Assembly (NCBI GenBank): GCA_002440945.1
Contig: DJWG01000065.1
Coordinates: 1,038 to 23,256, forward strand
DNA length: 22,219 bases
Direction: 5' to 3'
DNA from: Rhodobacteraceae bacterium UBA6236
GTDB taxonomy: Bacteria > Pseudomonadota > Alphaproteobacteria > Rhodobacterales > Rhodobacteraceae
Positions 15,757 through 22,219 of the stretch are shown here, piece by piece. The notes beneath the pieces were generated by a model. That model saw only the letters and a program-made list of their open reading frames with translations. It was not told where the DNA came from and did not search any database. Within the stretch, counting starts at the first letter, position 1; each line of letters begins with the position of its first letter. Made by a program: the position numbers and the translations under genes.

Positions 15757-15993
15757 ATGTCCGTTGATCTCTCCAGACATCAAGAGGTGAAGGCGCGACT
15801 GCGCCAGCAGGGGAGCTCACTGACAAAAATCGCAGCCGGGTTGGGGGTAGAGCAACCGACAGTAACCGTTGTGAGCCAGGGTTACAGGCGGTCGCGCCGT
15901 ATCGAGGCCGAAATTGCCAGAGTCCTTGGCACCACGCCGCAGGACCTCTTCCCTGACCGTTATTCAGAACAGGAGGAACACCCCACCCGATAG
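15757..15993 (+). CDS. Ner/Nlp-like helix-turn-helix regulator
   Basis: This 78-residue DNA-binding protein resembles the Ner protein of phage Mu and the Nlp (SfsB) family: SRHQEVKARLRQQGSSLTKI, then AAGLGVEQPTVTVVSQGY, then IEAEIARVLGTTPQDLFPDR. Ner represses transposition-gene promoters in Mu. Here it lies directly upstream of the tns genes on the same strand and likely controls them. The frame is open from 15676, but ATG 15757 gives a protein of the family's length beginning just before the HTH; its GGGA ribosome site is weak. A 229-nt leader separates it from tnsA. The role in this element is inferred. Confidence 0.82.
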   Translation: MSVDLSRHQEVKARLRQQGSSLTKIAAGLGVEQPTVTVVSQGYRRSRRIEAEIARVLGTTPQDLFPDRYSEQEEHPTR

Positions 15994-16222
15994 CATGCCG
16001 TCGAAAGGGAAAAGGCCCTCCTGGTGGAACAGGAAGGCCCTTCGAAACTAGGCGTCGATTGATACCCGACCCTTCTTTCATCCCCCGAGACGCAGAAAAA
16101 GTCAACCCGCCGGAGTGGTTTCGGCGGGGCAATCCCCTGCATTTCCTGAAAGGAGGCGGAAGCGCCTCTTCCCCCGCGCCGGACGGTCGCGGCCCGGAAG
16201 ATCATGCGCTTTCGAAACCCAT
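15994..16222 (+). other. Structured leader between ner-like gene and tnsA
   Basis: This 229-nt untranslated gap holds an interrupted inverted repeat (TCGAAAGGG at 16001-16009 with CCCTTCGA at 16038-16045, plus an inner CCTG/CAGG) and a tight GAGGCG/CGCCTC hairpin with a GAAG loop (16153-16168). No T-run follows either. They could form a regulated leader or weak terminator limiting transposase expression. Confidence 0.35.
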
Positions 16223-16723
16223 ATGACCCAGACCCTGATCTATCGCGCGCCGGAGCCGAGCCGCGCGAGCCGGGATGTTGCGCGCCGCTCGAAAGCGAGC
16301 CTGCGCGGCAGCTTGATCGCCAAATTGCCAGCATTTGATCGTCCTCGCGTCATCCAGTTCGAAAGCATGCTGGAATATCGCTTTCTGTGTCTGATGCTGG
16401 TGCGCGCCGATGTGCATGACATTCTGGAGCAGCCGCCGGAGATCCAATACCGGCGCGCTGATGGCAGCCCCGCCAGCCATGTCTTTGATTTTCTGGTCAC
16501 GCTGACCGGCGGCGAACGGATCGCAGTTGCTATCAAGCCTGCGGAACGTGTGGTCCGCCGGGATTTTGTCACCGAACTGGGCCATGTGGCGGCAGCGATG
16601 CCGAAGCATTTCGCCCAGCGTATCAAGCTTGTCACAGAAGATCAGCTGGATCGTCGCGCTGCGGCGGAGGCCGCCAGGCAAGTCATGCGGACCCGTCCTG
16701 CCCTGACGGAGGTGGCAGCATGA
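16223..16723 (+). CDS. tnsA: TnsA-like transposon endonuclease
   Basis: TnsA cuts the 5' ends of a Tn7-type element so that, with TnsB, it moves by cut-and-paste. This 166-residue protein is short compared with Tn7 TnsA (273) because it lacks the C-terminal winged-helix part, but it has the nuclease core: IQFESMLEYRFLCLML (44-59), HVFDFLVTL (86-94, Asp89) and ERIAVAIKPAERVV (98-111, Lys105). In most relatives the residue two before the lysine is Glu or Gln; here it is Ala103. ATG 16223 is chosen from the first residues typical of such proteins; the frame can be extended to a GTG at 16115, but this adds an unlikely Arg-rich stretch. No strong Shine-Dalgarno precedes it. The stop overlaps tnsB as ATGA. 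Confidence 0.82.
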   Translation: MTQTLIYRAPEPSRASRDVARRSKASLRGSLIAKLPAFDRPRVIQFESMLEYRFLCLMLVRADVHDILEQPPEIQYRRADGSPASHVFDFLVTLTGGERIAVAIKPAERVVRRDFVTELGHVAAAMPKHFAQRIKLVTEDQLDRRAAAEAARQVMRTRPALTEVAA

Positions 16724-18855
16724 CCATGCGTCTTCGCCTCTCGCGCTCGGACCTGTTGCAACTGGGTGATGTGTCCTACCGGCCGGTTGAAATTCAGACA
16801 GAAGGTATCATGCTGGAGCGTGCCGATCAGCCGGGCATCACGCAAAGCCTTACGCATGACGAGGTCTTCGCGCTCCTGAAGTCACCAACGGCCCGGTATC
16901 GGCCGGGGCATTTTGACCTCGCGCGTAGCAAGGCCCGGCAGAATACCCCTGTTGAACTTATGGCCGAGCTGAATGCGGATATCCGATCTAACCTGCTATG
17001 GAGAAAGGATATTTGTGATGCCTTTCTTAGACTCGAACGGACCGGGCGTCTTTGCAGAACATATGCCTCTGTTGATGAGCAGATGGGCGCCCTCGAACAG
17101 GAGGTTCGTCGCCATGACAGCGCCGCGCGAACCGAACGCGGCGTGCGCCGGGCCGGAACCCAGATCATCTGGCGCAAAATGCCCTGCGCAAAGACCATCC
17201 TGCGATGGGTCAGACAATATGACGTATGTGGCCATGACCTGTTAGGCCTGTTGCCGCGCACCTATCGCAGCGGCAATCGAGGGCTGCGCTGGTGCCATCG
17301 GACTGAGGCCATGGCTTCGGAGGTGATCGAAGTTTTTTCCACCACGCAGCGCCCCACCAGGAAGCAGTCTGTCGCGGAGGTCCAGCGGCGTATCAAGGCC
17401 GAGAACGCCTGCCGTATAGCGGATGGTCGCGAGGCGCTGACGATCCCATCTGCCCGAAGCTTGCTGCGCCGCCTGAAGCAGGCCGATCCCTATTACACCC
17501 ATGCCCGCCGTTTGGGCCTGGATGCCGCCAACCGCAAATACAACCTGTTCGAAACCGGCGTTGAGACCCTGTTTCCCGGGGAGCGGGTCGAGATGGACGA
17601 ACACCGTCTCGACGTGATCACTCTGCTGGCCCCGACCGGTATTCTGGATCAGCTTCCGCCAGATCAGGTCGAAAGACTGAAGGGGCGCCGGTGGCTTTAT
17701 GTTGTGAAAGATTGCGCGACGAAGTGCATCCTGGCGATCCGGCTGGCCAACACGCCGAACGCTCAGGATGCAATCCGCACTTTGCGCGATGTGTTTCATG
17801 ATCGCACGGCCTACGCTCTGGCCGCTGGCTGTGAATCTCCGTGGGATCAGGTCGGGGGCATTGGCACGCTGGTCACCGATCAGGGCTCTGCCTTCATCTC
17901 AGAGGAGTTCCGCACTGTCGCGGAGTCGCTTGGGCTGACCATCCACTTCCCACCTGCGGGCATGCCGCAGATGCGTGGCAATATCGAAAGCTTCTTCCGC
18001 ACAGTCGGCCACAAGCTCATGCCGCTGCTATCCGGTCGGACGTTCTTCAACCCGGCGGATCGCGGCGATTATCCTTCCGAGCAGCTGGCTTGTCTCGATG
18101 ATGACGATCTGATCCGCATCCTGCTGACCTTCGTCGTGGATATCTACCACAATGAACCCCACGACGCGCTGAAGGGCGAAACCCCGGCGAATTGCTGGAA
18201 ACGGCTGGCAGCTGAGCAGGGATTGCTGCCGGCTCCCGATGGCCTGACCCTGCGAAAGGCCTTCGGGCGCCCGCTTACACGCCGGCTGCGGGGCGATGGG
18301 GCACTGTTCGCGGGGCTTTCATATAGTTGCGATGCCCTGCGCGAAGCGTTCCTGCATTCGCCCGAGCGCGACGTCGAAATCCGAACGGATCTTTTTGATC
18401 TGGGTTGGATTGCGGTGAAGATCGGCAGTGCCTGGCATTCCGCGCCCTGTAATCATCGTGGCTTCGACGGCGTTCGCTACACCGACTGGCAGGAAGCCTG
18501 TCGTGAGCTGCGCCTCAAGTACCGACGGGCTGCGACGCTTTCCGAAGACCTGGTGCAGCGGGCCATCGCGCGGATCACCGAGACGAACCGCACAGCGGCG
18601 CTGCGAATGCAGCTGACACCGTTCCATGTCACCGATGAGGACGTCACCAGAAACGAAAAGACCCTGCATTTCTCGCTGACCTCATCGGCAGAGAGGCTAG
18701 CAGGCCAACGCCCCGGCTCTGATCCGTTGGCCGACGGGATCGAAATCCTGCCCGTGCTGCCGCTTGCAACGATCTCACTTCCCGAAAGTTCGTTCGGTCT
18801 CCCCAACCTAAATCCCCCTTCTTCTGCCGGGACGTGGAGCTTTGACGATGAATGA
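16720..18855 (+). CDS. tnsB: TnsB-like DDE transposase
   Basis: This 711-residue protein binds the transposon end repeats and joins the 3' ends to the target, like TnsB and MuA. The N-terminal 260 residues contain helix-turn-helix DNA-binding regions. The rve catalytic core carries the acidic triad: Asp293 in VEMDEH, Asp387 in LVTDQGSAF and Glu423 in MRGNIESFF. A Mu-type beta-barrel follows, and the Pro/Ser-rich C-terminus probably contacts TnsC. ATG 16720 overlaps the tnsA stop and has GGAGG at 16708-16712. The length is that of the family (about 700) and all catalytic residues are present, so it looks functional. Confidence 0.95.
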   Translation: MTMRLRLSRSDLLQLGDVSYRPVEIQTEGIMLERADQPGITQSLTHDEVFALLKSPTARYRPGHFDLARSKARQNTPVELMAELNADIRSNLLWRKDICDAFLRLERTGRLCRTYASVDEQMGALEQEVRRHDSAARTERGVRRAGTQIIWRKMPCAKTILRWVRQYDVCGHDLLGLLPRTYRSGNRGLRWCHRTEAMASEVIEVFSTTQRPTRKQSVAEVQRRIKAENACRIADGREALTIPSARSLLRRLKQADPYYTHARRLGLDAANRKYNLFETGVETLFPGERVEMDEHRLDVITLLAPTGILDQLPPDQVERLKGRRWLYVVKDCATKCILAIRLANTPNAQDAIRTLRDVFHDRTAYALAAGCESPWDQVGGIGTLVTDQGSAFISEEFRTVAESLGLTIHFPPAGMPQMRGNIESFFRTVGHKLMPLLSGRTFFNPADRGDYPSEQLACLDDDDLIRILLTFVVDIYHNEPHDALKGETPANCWKRLAAEQGLLPAPDGLTLRKAFGRPLTRRLRGDGALFAGLSYSCDALREAFLHSPERDVEIRTDLFDLGWIAVKIGSAWHSAPCNHRGFDGVRYTDWQEACRELRLKYRRAATLSEDLVQRAIARITETNRTAALRMQLTPFHVTDEDVTRNEKTLHFSLTSSAERLAGQRPGSDPLADGIEILPVLPLATISLPESSFGLPNLNPPSSAGTWSFDDE

Positions 18856-19795
18856 TCTTGTCGCCCAAACCGCCCTTCGCATCGCTGCCCTGCGCGGGCG
18901 GTTCATCACCCATGAGCGCTATTCCCCCCTGCAGGGCCGCTTCCGGCTTCTGATCGAAAAACGCCTTGCCGATATTACTGTCGGGCGCACGTCCGAGGCG
19001 CATGGCATCGCGCTGTCCGGGGCATCAGGTACGGGAAAAAGCGCGGCCACCGCGCAGCTTCTCAGCCAGACAAGGGCGTATCTGGCAGGTTCGTCTCTGC
19101 CAGATGCTACGATCATCAGCCTGCGTGTTCCTTCGCCGGCCACCCTGAAATTCGTGGGGCAGACGGTGCTGCGCGCCCTCGGCTACAATCTCAGTGCCGA
19201 ACGTCAGGCCTGGTACATCTGGGATCTGGTGCGCCATCAGCTTCGCGAGCGAAAGGTTCTGTTCCTGCATCTTGATGAGGCGCAGGATCTCAGCGCGCGC
19301 GGCACACGGCATGAACTGGATGCCGTCGCCTCCATGCTGAAAACCCTGATGACAGATGCGGATTGGCCGGTGGGGATCCTGCTTTCCGGGACGGAAGAGC
19401 TGGAAAATATCCTCAACCACGACCCTCAGCTTGCCCGCCGTATGGATACGATCCATTTCGCGCCCCTGTCGCCGGTGATGAACGCGCCCGACGTGGCGCG
19501 GCTGATCGAGGGCTATGCCCGGCGTGCCAATCTGGTCTTGTCCGGTGAAGTCACCGACATCGCCCTGTCCGAGCGGCTGATCCATGCCGCGGCTTTCCAG
19601 TTCGGATTGGTGATCGAAATGATCATATCGGCCATCGAGGGCGCATTTCTCGAGGGCGCCTCCCACCTTGAATGGCGGCATTTCGCGGTAGCCTACACGC
19701 TGCGCAGCTCCTCCATGGACGCCTTCAATCCCTTCATCGTCAGTGACTATCACCGGATTGATGCCCGAAAAGTCTTCACGCGGGAGGTGGCCTGA
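18848..19795 (+). CDS. tnsC: TnsC-like AAA+ ATPase
   Basis: This is the regulator that links target choice by TniQ/TnsD to the transposase. The 315 residues carry a Walker A GASGTGKS (58-65), Walker B VLFLHLDEAQD (137-147) and a sensor-like ILLSGTEEL followed by ARRMDTIHF, the usual TniB/TnsC pattern. It is shorter than Tn7 TnsC (555) and close to the TniB/short TnsC of other Tn7-like elements. ATG 18848 overlaps the tnsB stop by 8 nt and is preceded by GGAG at 18837-18840. The stop codon overlaps the tniQ start as TGATG, so the two are made in coupled fashion. Confidence 0.92.
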   Translation: MNDLVAQTALRIAALRGRFITHERYSPLQGRFRLLIEKRLADITVGRTSEAHGIALSGASGTGKSAATAQLLSQTRAYLAGSSLPDATIISLRVPSPATLKFVGQTVLRALGYNLSAERQAWYIWDLVRHQLRERKVLFLHLDEAQDLSARGTRHELDAVASMLKTLMTDADWPVGILLSGTEELENILNHDPQLARRMDTIHFAPLSPVMNAPDVARLIEGYARRANLVLSGEVTDIALSERLIHAAAFQFGLVIEMIISAIEGAFLEGASHLEWRHFAVAYTLRSSSMDAFNPFIVSDYHRIDARKVFTREVA

Positions 19796-21576
19796 TGTTC
19801 TCCGCCCTCCCACCTCTCAGCCTTTCGGTCCCAACCGTACCCGGCGAAAGCGCGACATCGCTTGCCGCCCGGCTCGCGCGGCGCAATGGTGCGCCACGGC
19901 TCGTCACTTTCTGCTCGGATATGGGCCTTAATCACCGCGCCCTGACCAATGGCAATGACGCAGAGATATTGCGCCTGGCCGCCCTGGCCGGTTGCGCCCC
20001 CGAACCTTTGCTGTTCTGGACCCCGCGCCTTACCGCCGACAGTTGGTTCCGTCTGGGCCATGAGCGGATCAAGTTCACCGCCTTTGCACGGACCAGAACC
20101 CGGGCGTGCCCCACCTGCCTGGCCGATGGTGAGACCGCGCATCAGGCAATCTGGCAGCTCAGTTCAATACGTCGCTGCGGCTCGCATGGATGCCTGCTGG
20201 TCGAACTGCCAGTCACCCCCGGCAACAAGGAGGTGTTCGATTTCGCATTCCACGCGGCGCGCGTGCGTGCGGGAAGCTTTGACACAATCACAGCAGATGA
20301 AGGCCAGTTGGAAAATTACCTGCTGGCCCGTATTCAGGATGGTGCAGGGGCAGATTGGATCGACATGCTGCCTTTCCATGTCGCAGCCCAAACCTCTGAA
20401 AACCTCGGGGCGTTGATCCTACTCGGACCGGATGCCCCCCGCGATCTGATCACCGAAGACGAATGGCATCAGGCAGGCAGTATCGGTTTTTCGATCCTGA
20501 AGGATGGCCCTGACGCTCTGTGCGACACGCTGAAGGAGCTGCAACGCGCGGTCCCGCTCGACGCCGCACTATACCGAACCCGATATCGCCTGTTCTTCGA
20601 CTGGCTAAGATATCGCGATGATGATCCGGATTTCGACATTATCCGCGATCTGGTCCGGGAGTTCATTTTCCAGAATTACCCTGTTGCAGAAGGCGCCATC
20701 GTCCTGGGCAAACCTTGTCCGCGCCAGCTCGTGCATTCGATCTCTACCGCGAGCCGCGCCTATGGCGTCACACGCTGGCAACTTGGCCGGCGCCTTGCCG
20801 CGCTTGGTCTGGCGCAGCGCAGCGCGGATGATCGGTATTTTCGGCTGACCGATTATGTTCCGGCCGAAGTGATGGATCAGATCGCGGGCGATTTCGCGGC
20901 GCTCATGAATGCAGGCGATGCCGCGAAGTGCCTGGGTATCGCGCGATTTTTGCTGACCAAACTGACCGATGGCGGCGTGGTGCAGAAGTTTTTCACCGAG
21001 AAACATGCGTCGCCGCTCTACCACCCGCGCGATCTGGAAGTCTTTATCGGCAGCCTGGACGCGCTTGTAGAAGGTGGTCGGATAAACCAGGACTGGCTCG
21101 ACATCCCAACGGCGGCGCACCACTTGCACTGCCCGACCGACCGGGTCACGGCCATGATCCTGAAACTTCATATCCCCCTGCGCCGTGACCTCGGCTGTGA
21201 TAGCAGGTTCCGGGCATTTCGCGTACACCTGCCCACTCTGCGCGAGGCGATTGCCAGTCCTGCCGATGGGGCACTGCCACCGGGAGCGGCAGCTCGAATG
21301 ATCGGCGTCGACATCCGGACACTGCGCGCCCTGATCGGCGGAGTATATGTCGAAGGCGTCACCGCAGTCGAACCCCAGAGCGGTCGGCGCCGCCGGTACA
21401 TTTCAGAAACCAGTCTGGAAGAGTTTCGGCAAAACTACATCACGGTGACACAACTGGCGGTGCGATCCTGCCGCAACCCCGGTGCCGAAGCCATCATCCA
21501 GGCCGACCGCGGCATTGCGCCCCTGCCGCTGCCCGAGCGATGTCAGACCATCTACCGCCGCGCCGATATCGGCTGA
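19795..21576 (+). CDS. tniQ: TniQ/TnsD-like target-selection protein
   Basis: The 593-residue protein starts with the TniQ family domain, here PGESATSLAARLARRNG (about 16-32), then the zinc-binding pattern C105PTC108 ... C128GSH131. A long C-terminal region follows, with HTH-like segments such as ASRAYGVTRWQLGRRLAALG and GAAARMIGVDIRTLRALIGG. TnsD proteins of this kind bind a fixed chromosomal site and recruit TnsC. The large C-terminal part suggests a TnsD-like, site-specific reader rather than the short TniQ of CRISPR-linked or Tn5053 elements. The place of the element next to tRNA-Ala makes that gene or its 3' side the likely target (inference). ATG 19795 has GGAGG at 19782-19786. A strong terminator closes the operon. 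Confidence 0.9.
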   Translation: MFSALPPLSLSVPTVPGESATSLAARLARRNGAPRLVTFCSDMGLNHRALTNGNDAEILRLAALAGCAPEPLLFWTPRLTADSWFRLGHERIKFTAFARTRTRACPTCLADGETAHQAIWQLSSIRRCGSHGCLLVELPVTPGNKEVFDFAFHAARVRAGSFDTITADEGQLENYLLARIQDGAGADWIDMLPFHVAAQTSENLGALILLGPDAPRDLITEDEWHQAGSIGFSILKDGPDALCDTLKELQRAVPLDAALYRTRYRLFFDWLRYRDDDPDFDIIRDLVREFIFQNYPVAEGAIVLGKPCPRQLVHSISTASRAYGVTRWQLGRRLAALGLAQRSADDRYFRLTDYVPAEVMDQIAGDFAALMNAGDAAKCLGIARFLLTKLTDGGVVQKFFTEKHASPLYHPRDLEVFIGSLDALVEGGRINQDWLDIPTAAHHLHCPTDRVTAMILKLHIPLRRDLGCDSRFRAFRVHLPTLREAIASPADGALPPGAAARMIGVDIRTLRALIGGVYVEGVTAVEPQSGRRRRYISETSLEEFRQNYITVTQLAVRSCRNPGAEAIIQADRGIAPLPLPERCQTIYRRADIG

Positions 21577-21586
21577 TCGAAAACAG

Positions 21587-21611
21587 AGGGCCGGTGTTCA
21601 CCGGCCCTTTT
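21587..21611 (+). terminator. Intrinsic terminator of the tns operon
   Basis: AGGGCCGGTG (21587-21596) pairs perfectly with CACCGGCCCT (21599-21608) and runs into TTTT. It begins 10 nt after the tniQ stop codon. Confidence 0.88.
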
Positions 21612-21640
21612 GCTTTGCCGGGGCGGGACAAGCTATGTGG

Positions 21641-21653
21641 CGGAAATGGACAG
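21641..21653 (-). repeat. Right-end internal TnsB-site-like repeat (innermost)
   Basis: Read inward from the right end, this is CTGTCCATTTCCG, matching the left-end TGTCCATTTT and the outer TGTTCCATTTTCGCG at 21704-21719. A site role is inferred. Confidence 0.5.
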
Positions 21654-21669
21654 ATGAGTGCGTCATTCA

Positions 21670-21683
21670 GAAATTGAGCATCT
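21670..21683 (-). repeat. Right-end internal TnsB-site-like repeat (middle)
   Basis: Read inward, this is AGATGCTCAATTTC, a degenerate copy of AGATGTTCCATTTTC found at 21704-21721. The three copies are spaced 30-40 nt apart, as in Tn7-like ends. Confidence 0.4.
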
Positions 21684-21709
21684 GATTTCATTGGGTTTTT
21701 CGACGCGAA

Positions 21710-21736
21710 AATGGAACATCTAAGTGGCACTTTTCA
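21710..21736 (-). repeat. Right terminal inverted repeat of the Tn7-like element
   Basis: Read inward, this begins TGAAAAGTGCCACTTAGATG and ends TTCCATT. It matches the left terminus at 22 of 27 positions. It lies 11 nt before the stop codon of the flanking minus-strand transporter gene. Confidence 0.85.
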
Positions 21737-21741
21737 CCCCC
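21737..21741 (+). repeat. Target-site duplication CCCCC, right copy
   Basis: These are the five bases after the right terminus, in a run of six C (21737-21742). They match the bases before the left end in direct orientation. Confidence 0.65.
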
Positions 21742-21746
21742 CAAAT

Positions 21747-22219
21747 TCACGACATCGGCCTGCGGGCGAACAGGCCGCGCGCCAGCGATCGGATCATGCC
21801 GGTGAAGGTGATCGTCCAGGCCGTGAGCGCGATCCAGAGGAAGAGTCGGGGCAGGGTGGTGAGAAAATCGAACTCCATCGCGCGGTCCATCTGCCAGGTG
21901 CAGGCCGCATACATGCCCAGGGGAAAGACCGCGCCCCAATAAAGTGGATCGTAACGGAACGGGAACCGTTCGTAGCCATGCCGCCAGATGCCAAGGACCA
22001 GAAGCATCGGTATCCACCAGGTTCCGGTGGCCCAGTAGAACACCGTAAAGCCCTTCAGGAACGGCAAAAGCGACGCGAGGAACGGCGCCTGCGGGGTGTT
22101 CAGGATCAGAAGCGATCCGGCCAGCGTGGAAATGGCCATCGCGCCCATGTTGATCCAGTAAGGCGGCGCGAGATCCCCCGGCGAAAAGCGGAAGAACAGG
22201 TAGCGGTAGAAGATCAGCG
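21747..22219 (-). CDS. TehA/TDT-family membrane transporter, C-terminal part
   Basis: About 157 C-terminal residues are visible; the frame is open to the window edge, so the 5' part lies beyond it. Several hydrophobic segments follow one another (around WINMGAMAISTLAGSLLIL, then WWIPMLLVLGIW, YWGAVFPLGMYAACTW and LFLWIALTAWTITFTGM). The patterns FRFSPGDLAPPYWINMGAMA and YDPLYWGAVFPLGMY are typical of proteins annotated as tellurite resistance/C4-dicarboxylate transporters (TDT, SLAC1/TehA fold). The substrate cannot be told. It converges with the tRNA-Ala gene; without the transposon only about 20 bp would separate their 3' ends. The coding sequence is untouched by the insertion. Confidence 0.8.
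   Translation of the reverse strand, partial: LIFYRYLFFRFSPGDLAPPYWINMGAMAISTLAGSLLILNTPQAPFLASLLPFLKGFTVFYWATGTWWIPMLLVLGIWRHGYERFPFRYDPLYWGAVFPLGMYAACTWQMDRAMEFDFLTTLPRLFLWIALTAWTITFTGMIRSLARGLFARRPMS

Larger units (their letters stand above)
2589..21736 (+). mobile_element. Tn7-like transposon, about 19.1 kb, apparently complete
   Basis: Both termini can be placed. Reading inward, the left end (2589-2615) and the right end (reverse complement of 21710-21736) match at 22 of 27 positions without gaps, share AAGTGCCA and TTCCATT blocks, start with TG and are flanked by directly repeated CCCCC. Further copies of a TGTCCATTT-type motif lie inside both ends, as expected for TnsB-binding sites. 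The right third encodes tnsA, tnsB, tnsC and tniQ-like genes behind a Ner-like regulator; the rest is cargo: a restriction-like operon, an AraC/NepI pair and antitoxin genes. I see no TnsE, no resolvase and no CRISPR-Cas genes, so it is a tnsABC-tniQ element rather than a CRISPR-guided or Tn5053-type one. It sits just past the 3' end of tRNA-Ala. The boundaries are my own comparison and were not aligned by program. Confidence 0.88.

Noticed and set aside
16223..21576. CRISPR-associated transposon
   Set aside because: No Cas genes, no repeat-spacer array and a long TniQ; nothing supports RNA-guided insertion.

Overview
The window looks like part of a high-GC alphaproteobacterial chromosome, most likely Rhodobacterales (Paracoccus/Rhodobacter-like). 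That is an inference from the strong GC bias at third codon positions in the flanking genes and from the familiar look of the flanks. The left flank (1-2578) holds the 3' end of gcvP with a clear terminator, an overlapping azlC-azlD branched-chain amino-acid exporter pair, a zinc-finger thioredoxin (trxC-like) and a tRNA-Ala(CGC). The right flank (21747-22219, minus strand) is the C-terminal part of a TehA/C4-dicarboxylate (TDT) family membrane transporter.

Everything between these flanks appears to be one complete Tn7-like transposon of about 19.1 kb (2589-21736). I place its ends from the sequence: two 27-nt terminal inverted repeats matching at 22 positions without gaps, beginning TG and ending CA, and a run of C on both sides in direct orientation that fits a 5-bp CCCCC target duplication. 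It sits about 10 bp past the CCA end of the tRNA-Ala gene. The right third carries the transposition module, all on the plus strand: a Ner-like regulator, TnsA-like endonuclease, TnsB DDE transposase, TnsC AAA+ ATPase and a 593-residue TniQ/TnsD-like protein, closed by a strong terminator. The last four genes overlap in a chain.

The left half of the cargo is a minus-strand operon whose four genes overlap by 4 nt each: a C5 cytosine methyltransferase, a DUF262 (ParB/sulfiredoxin-fold) protein, a Z1-domain superfamily II helicase-like ATPase and a DUF4420 PD-(D/E)XK nuclease. A DUF5677-like protein lies about 190 nt further on. Operons with Dcm, Z1 and DUF4420 are known as MutL/MORC-associated restriction systems. 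Here a DUF262 protein without a visible HNH domain sits where the HSP90/MutL-type ATPase is usually encoded, which makes this a candidate variant anti-phage system carried by a Tn7-like element.

The rest of the cargo is a divergent AraC regulator/NepI-like purine nucleoside efflux pair, a broken CopG-type antitoxin gene and an orphan VbhA-like antitoxin. Between these are several hundred bases without convincing genes (11334-11908, 14203-14461, 14693-15082), which look like decayed or reshuffled cargo junctions.
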